A stretch of 64,000 nt of DNA from positions 1-64,000 of the forward strand of contig DASTBA010000101.1 of assembly GCA_035712285.1 (NCBI GenBank), in the 5' to 3' direction. The notes beneath the pieces were generated by a model. The model saw nothing but the letters and a program-made list of their open reading frames with translations. It was not told the origin of the DNA and made no database searches. The position numbers and the translations under genes were made by a program. Shown here piece by piece: positions 1 through 8,676 of the stretch. Position 1 is the first letter of the stretch; each line of letters opens with the position of its first letter. This stretch comes from CAMLHP01 sp035712285. GTDB taxonomy: Bacteria; Gemmatimonadota; Gemmatimonadetes; Gemmatimonadales; GWC2-71-9.

Positions 1-53
1 CTCGGGGCTACCGCGACCCCAACCGGCCGGTTACATTCCGCGCCGCGATACCG

Positions 54-128
54 GGGGCTGTAGCTCAGCTTGGTTAGAGTGCCGCACTGTCACTGCGGAG
101 GTCGCGGGTTCGAGCCCCGTCAGCCCCG
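54..128 (+). tRNA. tRNA-Asp (anticodon GTC)
   Basis: A full cloverleaf can be drawn by hand. The acceptor stem GGGGCTG (54-60) pairs with CAGCCCC (121-127), the D stem is GCTC/GAGT, the anticodon stem CCGCA/TGCGG flanks loop CTGTCAC with anticodon GTC, and the T arm is GCGGG-TTCGAGC-CCCGT. The discriminator base is G128, as usual for bacterial tRNA-Asp. CCA is not encoded. A strong hairpin terminator follows 19 bases downstream. No convincing promoter is visible in the 53 bases upstream; TTACATT at 31-37 is the only AT-rich stretch there. Confidence 0.97.
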
Positions 129-147
129 CTCCCGCTCGTGAGCGCCG

Positions 148-181
148 CACCCCGTCCACTGCCGGACGGGGTGTTGCGTTT
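148..181 (+). terminator. Rho-independent terminator after tRNA-Asp
   Basis: A perfect 10-bp stem, CACCCCGTCC (148-157) and GGACGGGGTG (164-173), closes a 6-base loop and is followed by the T-rich tract TTGCGTTT. This is the classic intrinsic terminator shape. It isolates the tRNA transcript from rsmH, which starts 21 bases later, so the dcw cluster probably uses its own promoter between the hairpin and the start codon or is reached by read-through. Confidence 0.8.
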
Positions 182-202
182 GAGACTCCTGCTGCCCACG
201 CC

Positions 203-1114
203 ATGACGTTTGCGCATCACGTTCCGGTGCTGCTGGCCCCCGTGCTCGATGCGGCCCGGGGCGCGCGGCGCGTCGTGGACGGCACCCTGGGCGACGGCGG
301 CCACGCCGAAGCGTTCCTTGGCACCGGAGCATCGGTGCTGGGCATTGACCGGGATCCGTCGGCCGTCGCCCGGGCGCACCAGCGGCTGGGTGATCGCTCC
401 ATCCAGTATCTCGTCGCCACCTACAGCTCCGATCCGGCGCTGGAGATGATCCGGCAATTCCGGCCCGACTTCGTGCTGCTGGATCTCGGCGTCTCCTCCC
501 GGCAGCTCGATGACGCCGCGCGCGGGTTCAGCTTCCGGCCCGGCGCGCCGCTCGACATGCGGATGGGCACCGAGGGCGCGGATGCCGCCGAGGTGCTCAA
601 CACGGCACCGGTGGACAGGCTCGCCGACTGGTTTCACGGCTACGGAGACGAGCGCCGCGCCCGCGCGCTGGCACGGGAGATCGTGCGGCGCAGGGAGCGG
701 GCGCCGTTCCGCACCAGTGACGACCTCGTGAACGCGATCCGTGCGGTGCTCGGCCCGCGGGCCGGGCCGCCGGACTTTGCCCGGCTCTTCCAGGCGGTGC
801 GCATCGCCGTCAATGACGAGCTGCCGGAACTGCAGCGGGTGCTGCCCCTGTTGCGGGACGCGCTCGAGCCCGGGGGCGCGCTGGCGGTAATCAGCTATCA
901 TTCGGGCGAGGACCGGATCGTCAAGCGGGCCTTCCGGGAGTGGGAGCAGGGGTGCATCTGCCCACCCCGCCAGCCGGTGTGCACCTGCGGACGGACGCCG
1001 CTGGGCCGCACGCGGCCGCACAAGGCGATCACGGCCGATGTGGCGGAAATCGCCGGGAATCCGAGGGCGCGCAGCGCCCGTCTCCGAATCTTTCGCGTGA
1101 ACGATGCAGCTTAA
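203..1114 (+). CDS. rsmH: 16S rRNA (cytosine-1402-N4)-methyltransferase RsmH
   Basis: RsmH (MraW) uses S-adenosylmethionine to methylate N4 of C1402 in the decoding centre of 16S rRNA. The 303-residue length is normal for the family. An N-terminal HHVPVLL-like stretch is followed by the SAM-binding segment DGTLGDGGHAEAF (around residues 28-40) and GIDRDP, and the C-terminus carries the family ending NPRARSARLR. It opens the dcw cluster; no mraZ precedes it, since the tRNA and terminator occupy that position. The last 11 bases overlap the start of the ftsL-like gene, so translation of the two is probably coupled. Confidence 0.96.
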   Translation: MTFAHHVPVLLAPVLDAARGARRVVDGTLGDGGHAEAFLGTGASVLGIDRDPSAVARAHQRLGDRSIQYLVATYSSDPALEMIRQFRPDFVLLDLGVSSRQLDDAARGFSFRPGAPLDMRMGTEGADAAEVLNTAPVDRLADWFHGYGDERRARALAREIVRRRERAPFRTSDDLVNAIRAVLGPRAGPPDFARLFQAVRIAVNDELPELQRVLPLLRDALEPGGALAVISYHSGEDRIVKRAFREWEQGCICPPRQPVCTCGRTPLGRTRPHKAITADVAEIAGNPRARSARLRIFRVNDAA

Positions 1115-1397
1115 GGGCCGGCACTGGGTCATCCTGTGGCTCGTGGCCTTCCTCGCGGTGGCCGCCGTGGTCATCGCGCGGCAGACCCGGGCGCATCTGC
1201 TCGCCGGTGAGCTGAGTGCGGCGCGCGAGCGCCGGCAGGTGCTGGAGGCGGAAATGGCGGAACTCACCAGCGCGATCCGGCAGGCCTCGAGCCGCGAGGT
1301 GATCGGTCCCAAGGCCCAGGCCATGGGCATGCGGGTGGCCACCGGGGCGGAGGTCACGATCTTTCCGGTCGCTCCCGCGGATTCGGGGCGGCCCTGA
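1104..1397 (+). CDS. ftsL: FtsL-like cell division protein
   Basis: This 97-residue single-pass membrane protein sits between rsmH and ftsI, the invariant place of ftsL in dcw clusters. Residues about 7-26 form one hydrophobic helix after a short basic N-terminus. Residues about 33-65 are rich in E, A, R and L with coiled-coil-like spacing, as in FtsL, which pairs with DivIC/FtsB in the divisome. Sequence conservation in this family is very low, so the call rests on size, topology and position. It overlaps rsmH by 11 bases and ftsI by one base. No FtsB candidate is seen in the window. Confidence 0.8.
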   Translation: MQLKGRHWVILWLVAFLAVAAVVIARQTRAHLLAGELSAARERRQVLEAEMAELTSAIRQASSREVIGPKAQAMGMRVATGAEVTIFPVAPADSGRP

Positions 1398-3397
1398 TGG
1401 CCAAGGCCACCGCCCGGCTCGGCTTCATCCGGTTCTGCCTCTCGGTGGCGGTGCTGGCGGTGCTGGCGCGGGCCGCCAAGCTGCAGCTGGTGGACGGCGC
1501 CGACTACGCCCGCCGCGCGGAGCGGGCCCGGACGTACACTGAGGTGCTGCCGGCCCGCCGCGGGACGATCTACGATCGCGGGATGTTTCCCCTGGCGGAG
1601 ACGCAGGAGGCGTATCACGTCTCACTCGCGCCGGAGCAGGTCACCGACCGGAACGCACTGGCGCGGAAGGTGGCGCGGGCCCTGGACGAGAATGCGCCGG
1701 GCATCGCGGCCCGGCTCGGTTCGGGTGCCCGGTCGGTCTACTTCTTCGGTCCCTATACCGCCCTCGATGTGCAGTCCATCCGCGACCTGAACGGCGTACA
1801 TCTGGAGCCGTTCCTCCGGCGGATTCACCCCATGGGCAACCTGGCGGACCGGGCCATCGGATCCCTCGAACCGGACACCGCCGTGGGCGCGGCGGGCCTG
1901 GAACGGGCGCTGGATTCGCTGCTCGCCGGCATTCCCGGCGAGACGGTACAGCTTCGTGATCACCTCGGCCGCCGCTTCGACTCACCCGCCCGGCTGGTCC
2001 GGGAGCCGGTGGCGGGCGCGAGTGTCGTGCTCACCATTGATGCCCGGCTGCAGGAGATCGCGGAACGGGCGCTGGACCAGGCCCTCGAACAGGCGCATGC
2101 GCCGAGCGGGGACGTGGTGTTCCTCGATCCCTCGACCGGCGAGTTGCTGGCCGTCGCGTCGCGGGCGGAGGGGGAGCAATCGACCGCCTCGGCGTTCACG
2201 ACGCCGTACGAGCCCGGCTCGACCGCCAAGCTGTTCACGGCGGCGGCACTGCTGCTCCACCATGCAGTCGACAGCACCGACGCGGTGTCGGGGGAGAACG
2301 GCGACTGGCTGGTGCCGGTGCAGCACGGCAAGCCCTACCATATCAGGGACGATCACCCGGCCCGGGAGCCGCTGACGCTGGCCAAGGCGATCGAGGTGTC
2401 CAGCAACATCGCGATGGCCAAGTTCTCGCGGCGGCTCGACAAGTTCCAGCTGCATGACGTGCTGCGCTCATTCGGCTTCGGCTCGCCCACCGGCGTGGAG
2501 TTCCCGGCGGAATCGCGCGGCTTCCTGCCGGAGCCGGTGTACCCTGAGTGGACTCCCGACTATACCCTGGAAAGTCTTTCCCGCGGCTACGGGCTCTCGG
2601 TGACGGCGGTCCAGCTCGCATCGGCGTACGCGGTCATCGCGAACGGCGGCGTCCTGTACACGCCCACGCTGGTGAAGGAGATCCGCGGGCCGGATGGCAC
2701 CGTGCTGTACGAGCATGCGCCGGAGCCGGTGCGCCGGGTCCTGCCGGAGGAGATCTCCGCCAGACTGCGCGGGTTTCTCAAGGGCGCCGTGAGCTCCGGC
2801 GGTACCGGCGAACGCGGGCAGATCCAGAACTACGAGCTGGTGGGAAAGACCGGCACCGCGAAGGTGGCGTCGAACGGCGGCTACGGGGCCGGCCAGTACG
2901 TGGCCTCGTTTGCGGCAATCTGGCCGGCGGAGCGCCCGCAGATCGTGGCGGTGGTCAAGATCGACCGCCCCAGGGGCGCCTATTTCGGCGGGCTTACCGC
3001 GGCGCCACTCACCAAGGAGATGCTGGAGCAGGCGCTCGCCTCCCGGAACCACGCCCTGCATCTCGACGAACTTGCCGGCACCGGGCCGGTCCCCAGCGCG
3101 GCGCCGGACGGTGAGGACCCCGCCGGCGGGACGCCGGCGCCGCCGGTCGTGCGTGTTCCCTGGCCGGCTCGCGGGACACCGGACAGCGCGCCGCACCAGC
3201 CGGTGGTCGTGCCCGACGTGGCCGGGAACGACGCGCGCCGCGCCGCGGCGCGGTTGTTCAGCGCGGGCCTTGCTGTCCAGGTGGATGGCGCCGCGGGGAC
3301 GGTGTCGCGGACGGTTCCGGCCGCCGGGACGTCGCTCAGCCCCGGCGCCATGGTCACGCTGGTCATGAATCCGTCATCCACCACCGCCCGTCCATGA
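1397..3397 (+). CDS. ftsI: Septal peptidoglycan transpeptidase FtsI (PBP3) with C-terminal PASTA domain
   Basis: This class B penicillin-binding protein cross-links septal peptidoglycan. After one N-terminal membrane helix (about residues 10-27) comes the dimerisation-domain motif RGTIYDRG. The transpeptidase carries all three active-site motifs: STAK with nucleophile S275, SSN at 335-337, and KTGTA starting at K484. Residues about 603-660 form a PASTA repeat (VVVPDVAG...PAAGTSLSPG), preceded by a Pro/Ala-rich linker. PASTA domains occur on PBPs of Gram-positives and of several diderm phyla, and bind glycan or stabilise the protein. At 666 residues it is longer than E. coli FtsI because of this tail. 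It ends in an ATGA overlap with murE. Confidence 0.95.
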   Translation: MAKATARLGFIRFCLSVAVLAVLARAAKLQLVDGADYARRAERARTYTEVLPARRGTIYDRGMFPLAETQEAYHVSLAPEQVTDRNALARKVARALDENAPGIAARLGSGARSVYFFGPYTALDVQSIRDLNGVHLEPFLRRIHPMGNLADRAIGSLEPDTAVGAAGLERALDSLLAGIPGETVQLRDHLGRRFDSPARLVREPVAGASVVLTIDARLQEIAERALDQALEQAHAPSGDVVFLDPSTGELLAVASRAEGEQSTASAFTTPYEPGSTAKLFTAAALLLHHAVDSTDAVSGENGDWLVPVQHGKPYHIRDDHPAREPLTLAKAIEVSSNIAMAKFSRRLDKFQLHDVLRSFGFGSPTGVEFPAESRGFLPEPVYPEWTPDYTLESLSRGYGLSVTAVQLASAYAVIANGGVLYTPTLVKEIRGPDGTVLYEHAPEPVRRVLPEEISARLRGFLKGAVSSGGTGERGQIQNYELVGKTGTAKVASNGGYGAGQYVASFAAIWPAERPQIVAVVKIDRPRGAYFGGLTAAPLTKEMLEQALASRNHALHLDELAGTGPVPSAAPDGEDPAGGTPAPPVVRVPWPARGTPDSAPHQPVVVPDVAGNDARRAAARLFSAGLAVQVDGAAGTVSRTVPAAGTSLSPGAMVTLVMNPSSTTARP

Positions 3398-4845
3398 CTC
3401 GAATCGCCGCCTTGCTCGATGAGCTGTCCCGGCTGGATCTCCTCGTCTCCGCGCCACCCGATCCGCCGGAGATCACCGGCATCTCGGCCGATTCGAGATC
3501 GCTGCACCCCGGCATGGCCTATGTGGCGGTGCGCGGCAGCCAGGTGGATGGGCATCAGTTCGTGGGCGGCGCCGCGACCCGCGGGGCGGCACTGCTGGTG
3601 GTCGAGCAGGGGGTGGACCTGCCGCTGCCGCAGGTGGTGGTCCGTGACGGACGGCTCAGTGCCATCGCCCTGGCCCGTGCCTGGTACGGCGACCCGGCGT
3701 CCGCCCTCACGCTGATCGGCGTCACCGGCACCAACGGCAAGACCACGACCGTCGGTCTCATCCGCCATCTCCTCGATGCGGAGCAGCAGGCGGGCAGCAT
3801 CGGGACGCTGGGTGCATTCGATGGAACGGGTGAATCGGTGCCGTCCACGGCAGGCTCGCTCACGACGCCCGGTCCCGTGGACCTGCAGGCGACGCTCGCC
3901 GCCCTCCGGGACCGCGGCTGCCGGGTCGTGGCGATGGAAACCTCCAGCCACTCGCTGGACCAGGGCCGCCTCGACGGGCTCACGTTCAGGGCAGGGGTGT
4001 TCACCAATCTCACCCGCGATCACCTCGACTACCACCGCACGATGGAGTCGTATCTCGCCGCCAAGCTCCGGCTGCTGGGCCTGCTCGGGCAGGACGGGAT
4101 TGCCGTCGTGAATGCCGATGACCCGGCCTGGAAGGTCATCCCGGCCGGCGCGAACAAGCTCACCTTCGGCGTCGCGCCGGCGGCGGATGTCCGGGCCGAG
4201 GGGCTCGCGCTCGACGCGCGGGGCAGCCGCTTTCGTCTCGCGAGTCCGTCCGGTTCGGCCGACATCGCGCTGCCGCTGCTTGGCGATTTCAACTTGTCCA
4301 ACGCGCTCGCCGCCGGCGCCGCCGGGCTCGCGCTGGGTCTCACGGTCGAGACGGTGGCATCACGCCTCTCGGCGGCACCCCAGGTGCCGGGGCGGATGGA
4401 ACGGATCGCCGACGCGCCGTGCGTGGTGCTCCGGGACTATGCCCATACGCCGGATGCGCTTGAGCGCGCACTGGCAACCCTCCGGCCGCTCACTGCCGGC
4501 CGGCTCATCGTGGTCTTCGGCTGTGGCGGGGACCGCGACCGGGGCAAGCGGCCGATCATGGGCCGGATCGCTGCCGAGCGGGCCGACCTGCCGATCGTGA
4601 GCAGCGACAACCCGCGCACCGAGGATCCGGAGCGGATCATCGACGACGTCGAGGCCGGCATGGGCTCCGGCCCGCGCATCCGGCTGGCGGACCGGCGTGC
4701 CGCCATCCGGCGCGCGCTCGAGGAGGCCGCACCGGGCGACACGGTCCTGCTGGCCGGCAAGGGCCACGAGACCTATCAGGTGGTCGGGACCGAGAAGCTG
4801 CCGTTCGACGAACGCAGCATCGTGCGGGAGTTCTTCGGCGCATGA
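3394..4845 (+). CDS. murE: UDP-MurNAc-tripeptide synthetase MurE (meso-DAP type)
   Basis: This ATP-dependent amide ligase adds the third amino acid to UDP-MurNAc-L-Ala-D-Glu in the cytoplasm. The nucleotide-binding loop GTNGKTT is centred on K116, and the 483-residue length matches the family. The specificity motif DNPR at residues 405-408 is the signature of enzymes that add meso-diaminopimelate; lysine-adding enzymes lack it. This suggests a DAP-type wall. Four-base overlaps with ftsI upstream and murF downstream indicate a tightly coupled operon. Confidence 0.97.
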   Translation: MTRIAALLDELSRLDLLVSAPPDPPEITGISADSRSLHPGMAYVAVRGSQVDGHQFVGGAATRGAALLVVEQGVDLPLPQVVVRDGRLSAIALARAWYGDPASALTLIGVTGTNGKTTTVGLIRHLLDAEQQAGSIGTLGAFDGTGESVPSTAGSLTTPGPVDLQATLAALRDRGCRVVAMETSSHSLDQGRLDGLTFRAGVFTNLTRDHLDYHRTMESYLAAKLRLLGLLGQDGIAVVNADDPAWKVIPAGANKLTFGVAPAADVRAEGLALDARGSRFRLASPSGSADIALPLLGDFNLSNALAAGAAGLALGLTVETVASRLSAAPQVPGRMERIADAPCVVLRDYAHTPDALERALATLRPLTAGRLIVVFGCGGDRDRGKRPIMGRIAAERADLPIVSSDNPRTEDPERIIDDVEAGMGSGPRIRLADRRAAIRRALEEAAPGDTVLLAGKGHETYQVVGTEKLPFDERSIVREFFGA

Positions 4846-6200
4846 CCATGTGGACCGCGACCTTCGTGCAGCAGGCCCTCGGGCTAGCTGAACAGCCGCG
4901 GACCAGTTTGTTCACGGCCATCTCCACCGATACCCGGTCCCTCGGGCCGGGCGCGCTGTTCGTCGCGCTGGTGGGCGAGCACCACGATGGCCACGCGCAT
5001 CTCGCAGGGGCCCGGGATCGTGGCGCCGCTGCGGCGGTGGTGCGGCGATCCACGCCGGATGTGCCGGGGCTGGAGCTCCTCCGGGTGGAGGACACGCTGC
5101 ATGCCTACGGAGATCTTGCCCACGCCCGCCGGAAGGAAGTCGGCGGCCCGGTGGTGGCGGTCACGGGGACCAACGGAAAGACCAGCACCAAGGAAATGCT
5201 CGCCGCGGTGCTCCGGACCCGCTTCCGCACTCATGCGACGCGGCTCAACCTCAACAACCTGGTCGGCGTCCCGCTGACGATTCTCGAATCACCGGCAGAT
5301 ACCGAGGCGCTGGTGGTGGAAGCGGGGGCCAACCTGCCGGGGGAGATTCCCCGCTACCGGGAGATCATCGAACCCTCGATCGCGGTGATCACCAATGTGG
5401 CGGAGGGACACCTCGAGGGATTCGGCTCGCTCGAAGGCGTGATGCAGGAGAAGCTGGCGCTGGTGCGGGACGTTCCGCTCGCCGTGGTGGGCACCGAGCC
5501 GGCCGCGCTCGCGGAGCAGGCCCGCCACCTCGCGCGGCGGGTGGTGACGGCCGGCCTGCAGGCGGCGGAGCGCAAGGCGCGCGACATCCGGATCGACGAG
5601 CTCGGGCGCGCCTCGTTCACCGCCGACGATCGCCGGATCTCCCTCCCGCTGCCGGGCCGGCACCTCGCGGCCAACGCCATGCTCGCATGGGCCGTGGCCG
5701 AGGAACTTGGCCTGGATCTGGACGCCTGTGCCGAGGCACTCGGGCGACTCGCCCTTCCGGGCGGCCGGAGCGAGCTGCTCCAGCTCGGGGCGTTGACGGT
5801 GCTCAACGACTGCTACAACGCGAACCCCCAGTCGTTCGCCTCGGCGATCGCCACTGCGCGCGCGATGCGCGAAGGCCGCCGGCTGGTGTTCGTGGCCGGC
5901 ACCATGCGGGAACTCGGCACCGAGTCGGGCCGGCTGCACGCCCAGGTCGCCGAGCAGCTGGCGCTCCTGAAGCCGGACCTGCTGGCGGTGGTGGGCGACT
6001 TTGTCCCGGCCATCGCGCCATGGCAGGATGCGCTCGGGAGCCGGCTGGTGAGTGCCCCCGGTCCGCTCCAGATGGGGCCGCTCCTCGCGAAGCGGCTGGC
6101 TGGCGATGAACTGGTGGTGCTCAAGGCGTCCCGCGGCGTGGCACTGGAGCGTATTATTCCGTTTCTCGCGGCCCCACCCGCACCATCCGCCGAGGCCTGA
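4842..6200 (+). CDS. murF: UDP-MurNAc-pentapeptide synthetase MurF
   Basis: MurF adds D-Ala-D-Ala to the UDP-MurNAc-tripeptide, completing the soluble precursor. The 452-residue protein has the Mur ligase P-loop GTNGKTS with K113, the central-domain segment NVAEGHLEGFGS, and the C-terminal-domain stretch NDCYNANPQS typical of MurF. It overlaps murE by four bases and mraY by one base. The D-Ala-D-Ala ligase that would feed it (ddl) is not in this window; alanine racemase is encoded about 20 kb downstream. Confidence 0.96.
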   Translation: MTMWTATFVQQALGLAEQPRTSLFTAISTDTRSLGPGALFVALVGEHHDGHAHLAGARDRGAAAAVVRRSTPDVPGLELLRVEDTLHAYGDLAHARRKEVGGPVVAVTGTNGKTSTKEMLAAVLRTRFRTHATRLNLNNLVGVPLTILESPADTEALVVEAGANLPGEIPRYREIIEPSIAVITNVAEGHLEGFGSLEGVMQEKLALVRDVPLAVVGTEPAALAEQARHLARRVVTAGLQAAERKARDIRIDELGRASFTADDRRISLPLPGRHLAANAMLAWAVAEELGLDLDACAEALGRLALPGGRSELLQLGALTVLNDCYNANPQSFASAIATARAMREGRRLVFVAGTMRELGTESGRLHAQVAEQLALLKPDLLAVVGDFVPAIAPWQDALGSRLVSAPGPLQMGPLLAKRLAGDELVVLKASRGVALERIIPFLAAPPAPSAEA

Positions 6201-7327
6201 TGTTCTACTACCTGCTCGCCCCGCTCGGCAAGACGCACATCCTGTTCAACCTTTTCAACTACATCAGCTTTCGCGCTGCCGGTGCGGTGGTGACGGCGCT
6301 GCTGATCGCGTTCGTGATCGGACCGGCCATCATCCGGCGCCTCCGCGAGCGGCGGGTGGGGCAGGTGATCCGCGCCGAAGGGCCGGCCAGCCACCAGAGC
6401 AAGCGCGGGACGCCCACCATGGGCGGACTCATCATCCTGCTCGCCACGGTGATTCCCACCCTGCTCTGGGCGCAGCTGGACAATCGCTTCGTGCTGGTGG
6501 CGCTCCTGGCCCTGCTCTGGATGGGCGCGATCGGCTTCCTCGACGACTATCTCAAGATCGTGCAGGGAAAGTCCCGCGGGCTGGTGGCACGGTGGAAGCT
6601 GGCCGGCCAGGTCGGGTTCGGAATCCTGCTTGGCCTCCTGCTGCTCTACAAGCCGGTGGTAGACCCATCGGTGCTGCCGGCGTCGGCCACGACGCTGCCG
6701 TTCTTCAAGTACCTGATCGTGAACTTCGCGCCGCTGATCTACGTGCTGTTCGTCACCACGGTCATCGCCGGCAGCAGCAACGCGGTGAACCTGACCGACG
6801 GCCTCGACGGCCTGGCCACCGGGCTCGCCGCGATCGCGGCCCTGGCCTTCGCCGTGTTCGCCTACATCCTGGCCCGCACCGACCTCACGAGCTACCTGTT
6901 CCTCTATCACCTGGCCGGCGCCGGCGAGCTGGCCATCTTCTGTGCCGCGCTCATGGGCGGCTGTCTCGGCTTTCTCTGGTTCAATGCGCACCCGGCGCAG
7001 GTGTTCATGGGCGACACCGGCAGCCTGGCCATCGGCGGGGCGCTGGGCACCGTGGCCATCCTGCTCAAGGCGGAGTTCCTGCTGCTCATCATCGGCGGGG
7101 TCTTCGCCGTGGAAGCCATCTCGGTGATCATGCAGACGTCGGTGTACAAGTGGCACAAGCGCCGGCGCGGGAAGGAATACGCGGACGCCCACCGGGTCTT
7201 CCGGATGGCGCCGCTGCATCATCATTTCGAGAAGCTCGGCTGGGCGGAGACCACCGTCGTCACCCGCTTCTACATCCTGGGTGTGCTCTGCGCCCTCGTG
7301 GCCTTCGCCACCCTCAAGGTGCGCTGA
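6200..7327 (+). CDS. mraY: Phospho-MurNAc-pentapeptide translocase MraY
   Basis: MraY transfers phospho-MurNAc-pentapeptide from UDP to undecaprenyl phosphate, making lipid I at the inner membrane. The 375-residue protein has about ten hydrophobic segments. It retains the conserved aspartates of the active site: FLDDY at about D115-D116 and NLTDGLDGLA from about N197. MGDTGSLA, and HHHFE near the C-terminus, are also present. The SKRGTPTMGG stretch at about residue 68 is another family signature. Start and stop overlap the neighbours by one base (TGATG type). Confidence 0.97.
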   Translation: MFYYLLAPLGKTHILFNLFNYISFRAAGAVVTALLIAFVIGPAIIRRLRERRVGQVIRAEGPASHQSKRGTPTMGGLIILLATVIPTLLWAQLDNRFVLVALLALLWMGAIGFLDDYLKIVQGKSRGLVARWKLAGQVGFGILLGLLLLYKPVVDPSVLPASATTLPFFKYLIVNFAPLIYVLFVTTVIAGSSNAVNLTDGLDGLATGLAAIAALAFAVFAYILARTDLTSYLFLYHLAGAGELAIFCAALMGGCLGFLWFNAHPAQVFMGDTGSLAIGGALGTVAILLKAEFLLLIIGGVFAVEAISVIMQTSVYKWHKRRRGKEYADAHRVFRMAPLHHHFEKLGWAETTVVTRFYILGVLCALVAFATLKVR

Positions 7328-8676
7328 TGCTGGGCCAATGGAAGGAGCCGGGCCGGGAAGTGGCGGTCGTGGGGCTGGGCAAGAGCGGGCTCGCGGCGGG
7401 GCTCCTGCTCCGTGAACACGGCGTGGCCGTGTATGCCAGCGACAGCGGTTCGTCGGAGCGGCACCTGGCCTGGGCCACGGCCCTCGAACATGCGGGGGCG
7501 GCCGTCGATCTCGGGCATCATGACCTGGCGCGGATCGCGCGGGCGGTGGCGGTCGTGGTGGCGCCCGGCGTGCCGCCGGATGTCCCACCGCTCCAGGAGG
7601 CTCGCGCGCACGGCGTGCCGGTCTACGCCGAGGCGGACCTGGGGCTCACGGAACTGCCGGATACGACCTACGTCGCCGTCACCGGGACCAATGGCAAGAC
7701 GACGACGACGGCCCTTGTCGGCCAACTCCTGGCGGCGGCGGGCTATCGGGTGGAGACGGCGGGCAACATCGGGACGGCGGTGTGCGAAGTGGCCCGCGAA
7801 CCGGATCCTCCCGGCTGGCTGGCGCTGGAGCTCTCGAGCTTCCAGCTGCATGACATGCCGCACGTCGCGCCGACGGTGGGGATCCTTACCAACCTCTCGC
7901 CCAATCACCTGGACCGGTATGCCTCGCTGGCGGAGTACTACGGCGACAAGGCCCGCCTGTTCCGCAACGCCACGACGCAGTCGATATGGGTCGTGAACCG
8001 CGACGATGCCGCGGCGCTGGACATGGTTCGCGGCGTGGCCGGCCGGCATCTCACGTTCTCGGTGCGGCAGCGGGCCGACGGCTGGTTCGACCGCGACCGG
8101 CAGGCGCTCATGCTGGGCGACACGGCGCTGTTGCGCCGGGCCGATCTTCCATTACTGGGCGACCACAACGTGGCCAATGCCCTCGCCGCCGCGCTGGCGG
8201 CACGGGCGGTCGGCGCCGATCCGGAGGCCATCGCGGCGGGGCTGAAATCCTTCCGGGCCATTCCGCACCGGATGGAGCCGGTGCGCGAGGTCGGCGGTGT
8301 GCTCTGGATCAACGACTCGAAATCCACGAACATCGCGTCCACCGAGGTCGCGGTTGCGGCGCTCACCCGGCCCTTTGTCCTCCTGCTCGGCGGCCGCCAC
8401 AAGGGGGAGCCGTACACCGGCCTCGGGACGGCGCTCGAGGGGCACTGTCGCCTGGTCATTGCCTACGGCGAGGCCGGGCCGCTCATCGAGCGGGACCTGG
8501 CCGGCGCGGTGCCGGTAGAGCGGGGCACGACCTTCGAGGATGTCCTCGCGCGGGCCGCGCGGGCCGCAAAGCCCGGTGATGCGGTGCTGCTCTCCCCTGC
8601 CTGCTCGAGCTACGACATGTTCCGCAACTATGAAGAGCGGGGCGAAACCTTCCGCGCCTGGGTGAACCACCGGTGA
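7327..8676 (+). CDS. murD: UDP-MurNAc-L-alanine:D-glutamate ligase MurD
   Basis: MurD adds D-glutamate to UDP-MurNAc-L-Ala. The ATG at 7327 overlaps the mraY stop by one base and gives a 449-residue protein of normal length. A Rossmann-like N-terminus (VVGLGKSGLA) binds the UDP substrate, the P-loop GTNGKTTT contains K124, and the C-terminal domain has HRMEPV and INDSKSTN, a recognised MurD motif. An earlier in-frame start inside mraY would give a nonsensical extension and is rejected. Confidence 0.96.
   Translation: MLGQWKEPGREVAVVGLGKSGLAAGLLLREHGVAVYASDSGSSERHLAWATALEHAGAAVDLGHHDLARIARAVAVVVAPGVPPDVPPLQEARAHGVPVYAEADLGLTELPDTTYVAVTGTNGKTTTTALVGQLLAAAGYRVETAGNIGTAVCEVAREPDPPGWLALELSSFQLHDMPHVAPTVGILTNLSPNHLDRYASLAEYYGDKARLFRNATTQSIWVVNRDDAAALDMVRGVAGRHLTFSVRQRADGWFDRDRQALMLGDTALLRRADLPLLGDHNVANALAAALAARAVGADPEAIAAGLKSFRAIPHRMEPVREVGGVLWINDSKSTNIASTEVAVAALTRPFVLLLGGRHKGEPYTGLGTALEGHCRLVIAYGEAGPLIERDLAGAVPVERGTTFEDVLARAARAAKPGDAVLLSPACSSYDMFRNYEERGETFRAWVNHR

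Noticed and set aside
74..1618. Long minus-strand open frame opposite rsmH, ftsL and the 5' end of ftsI
   Set aside because: It is Arg/Pro/Gly/His-rich without any recognisable domain and lies wholly antisense to clear rsmH and division genes; high GC content creates such frames.
5813..7588. 591-codon minus-strand frame opposite murF, mraY and murD
   Set aside because: Composition is charged and repetitive (Gln, Arg, His, Asp) with no family motif, and the plus strand carries unmistakable Mur proteins.
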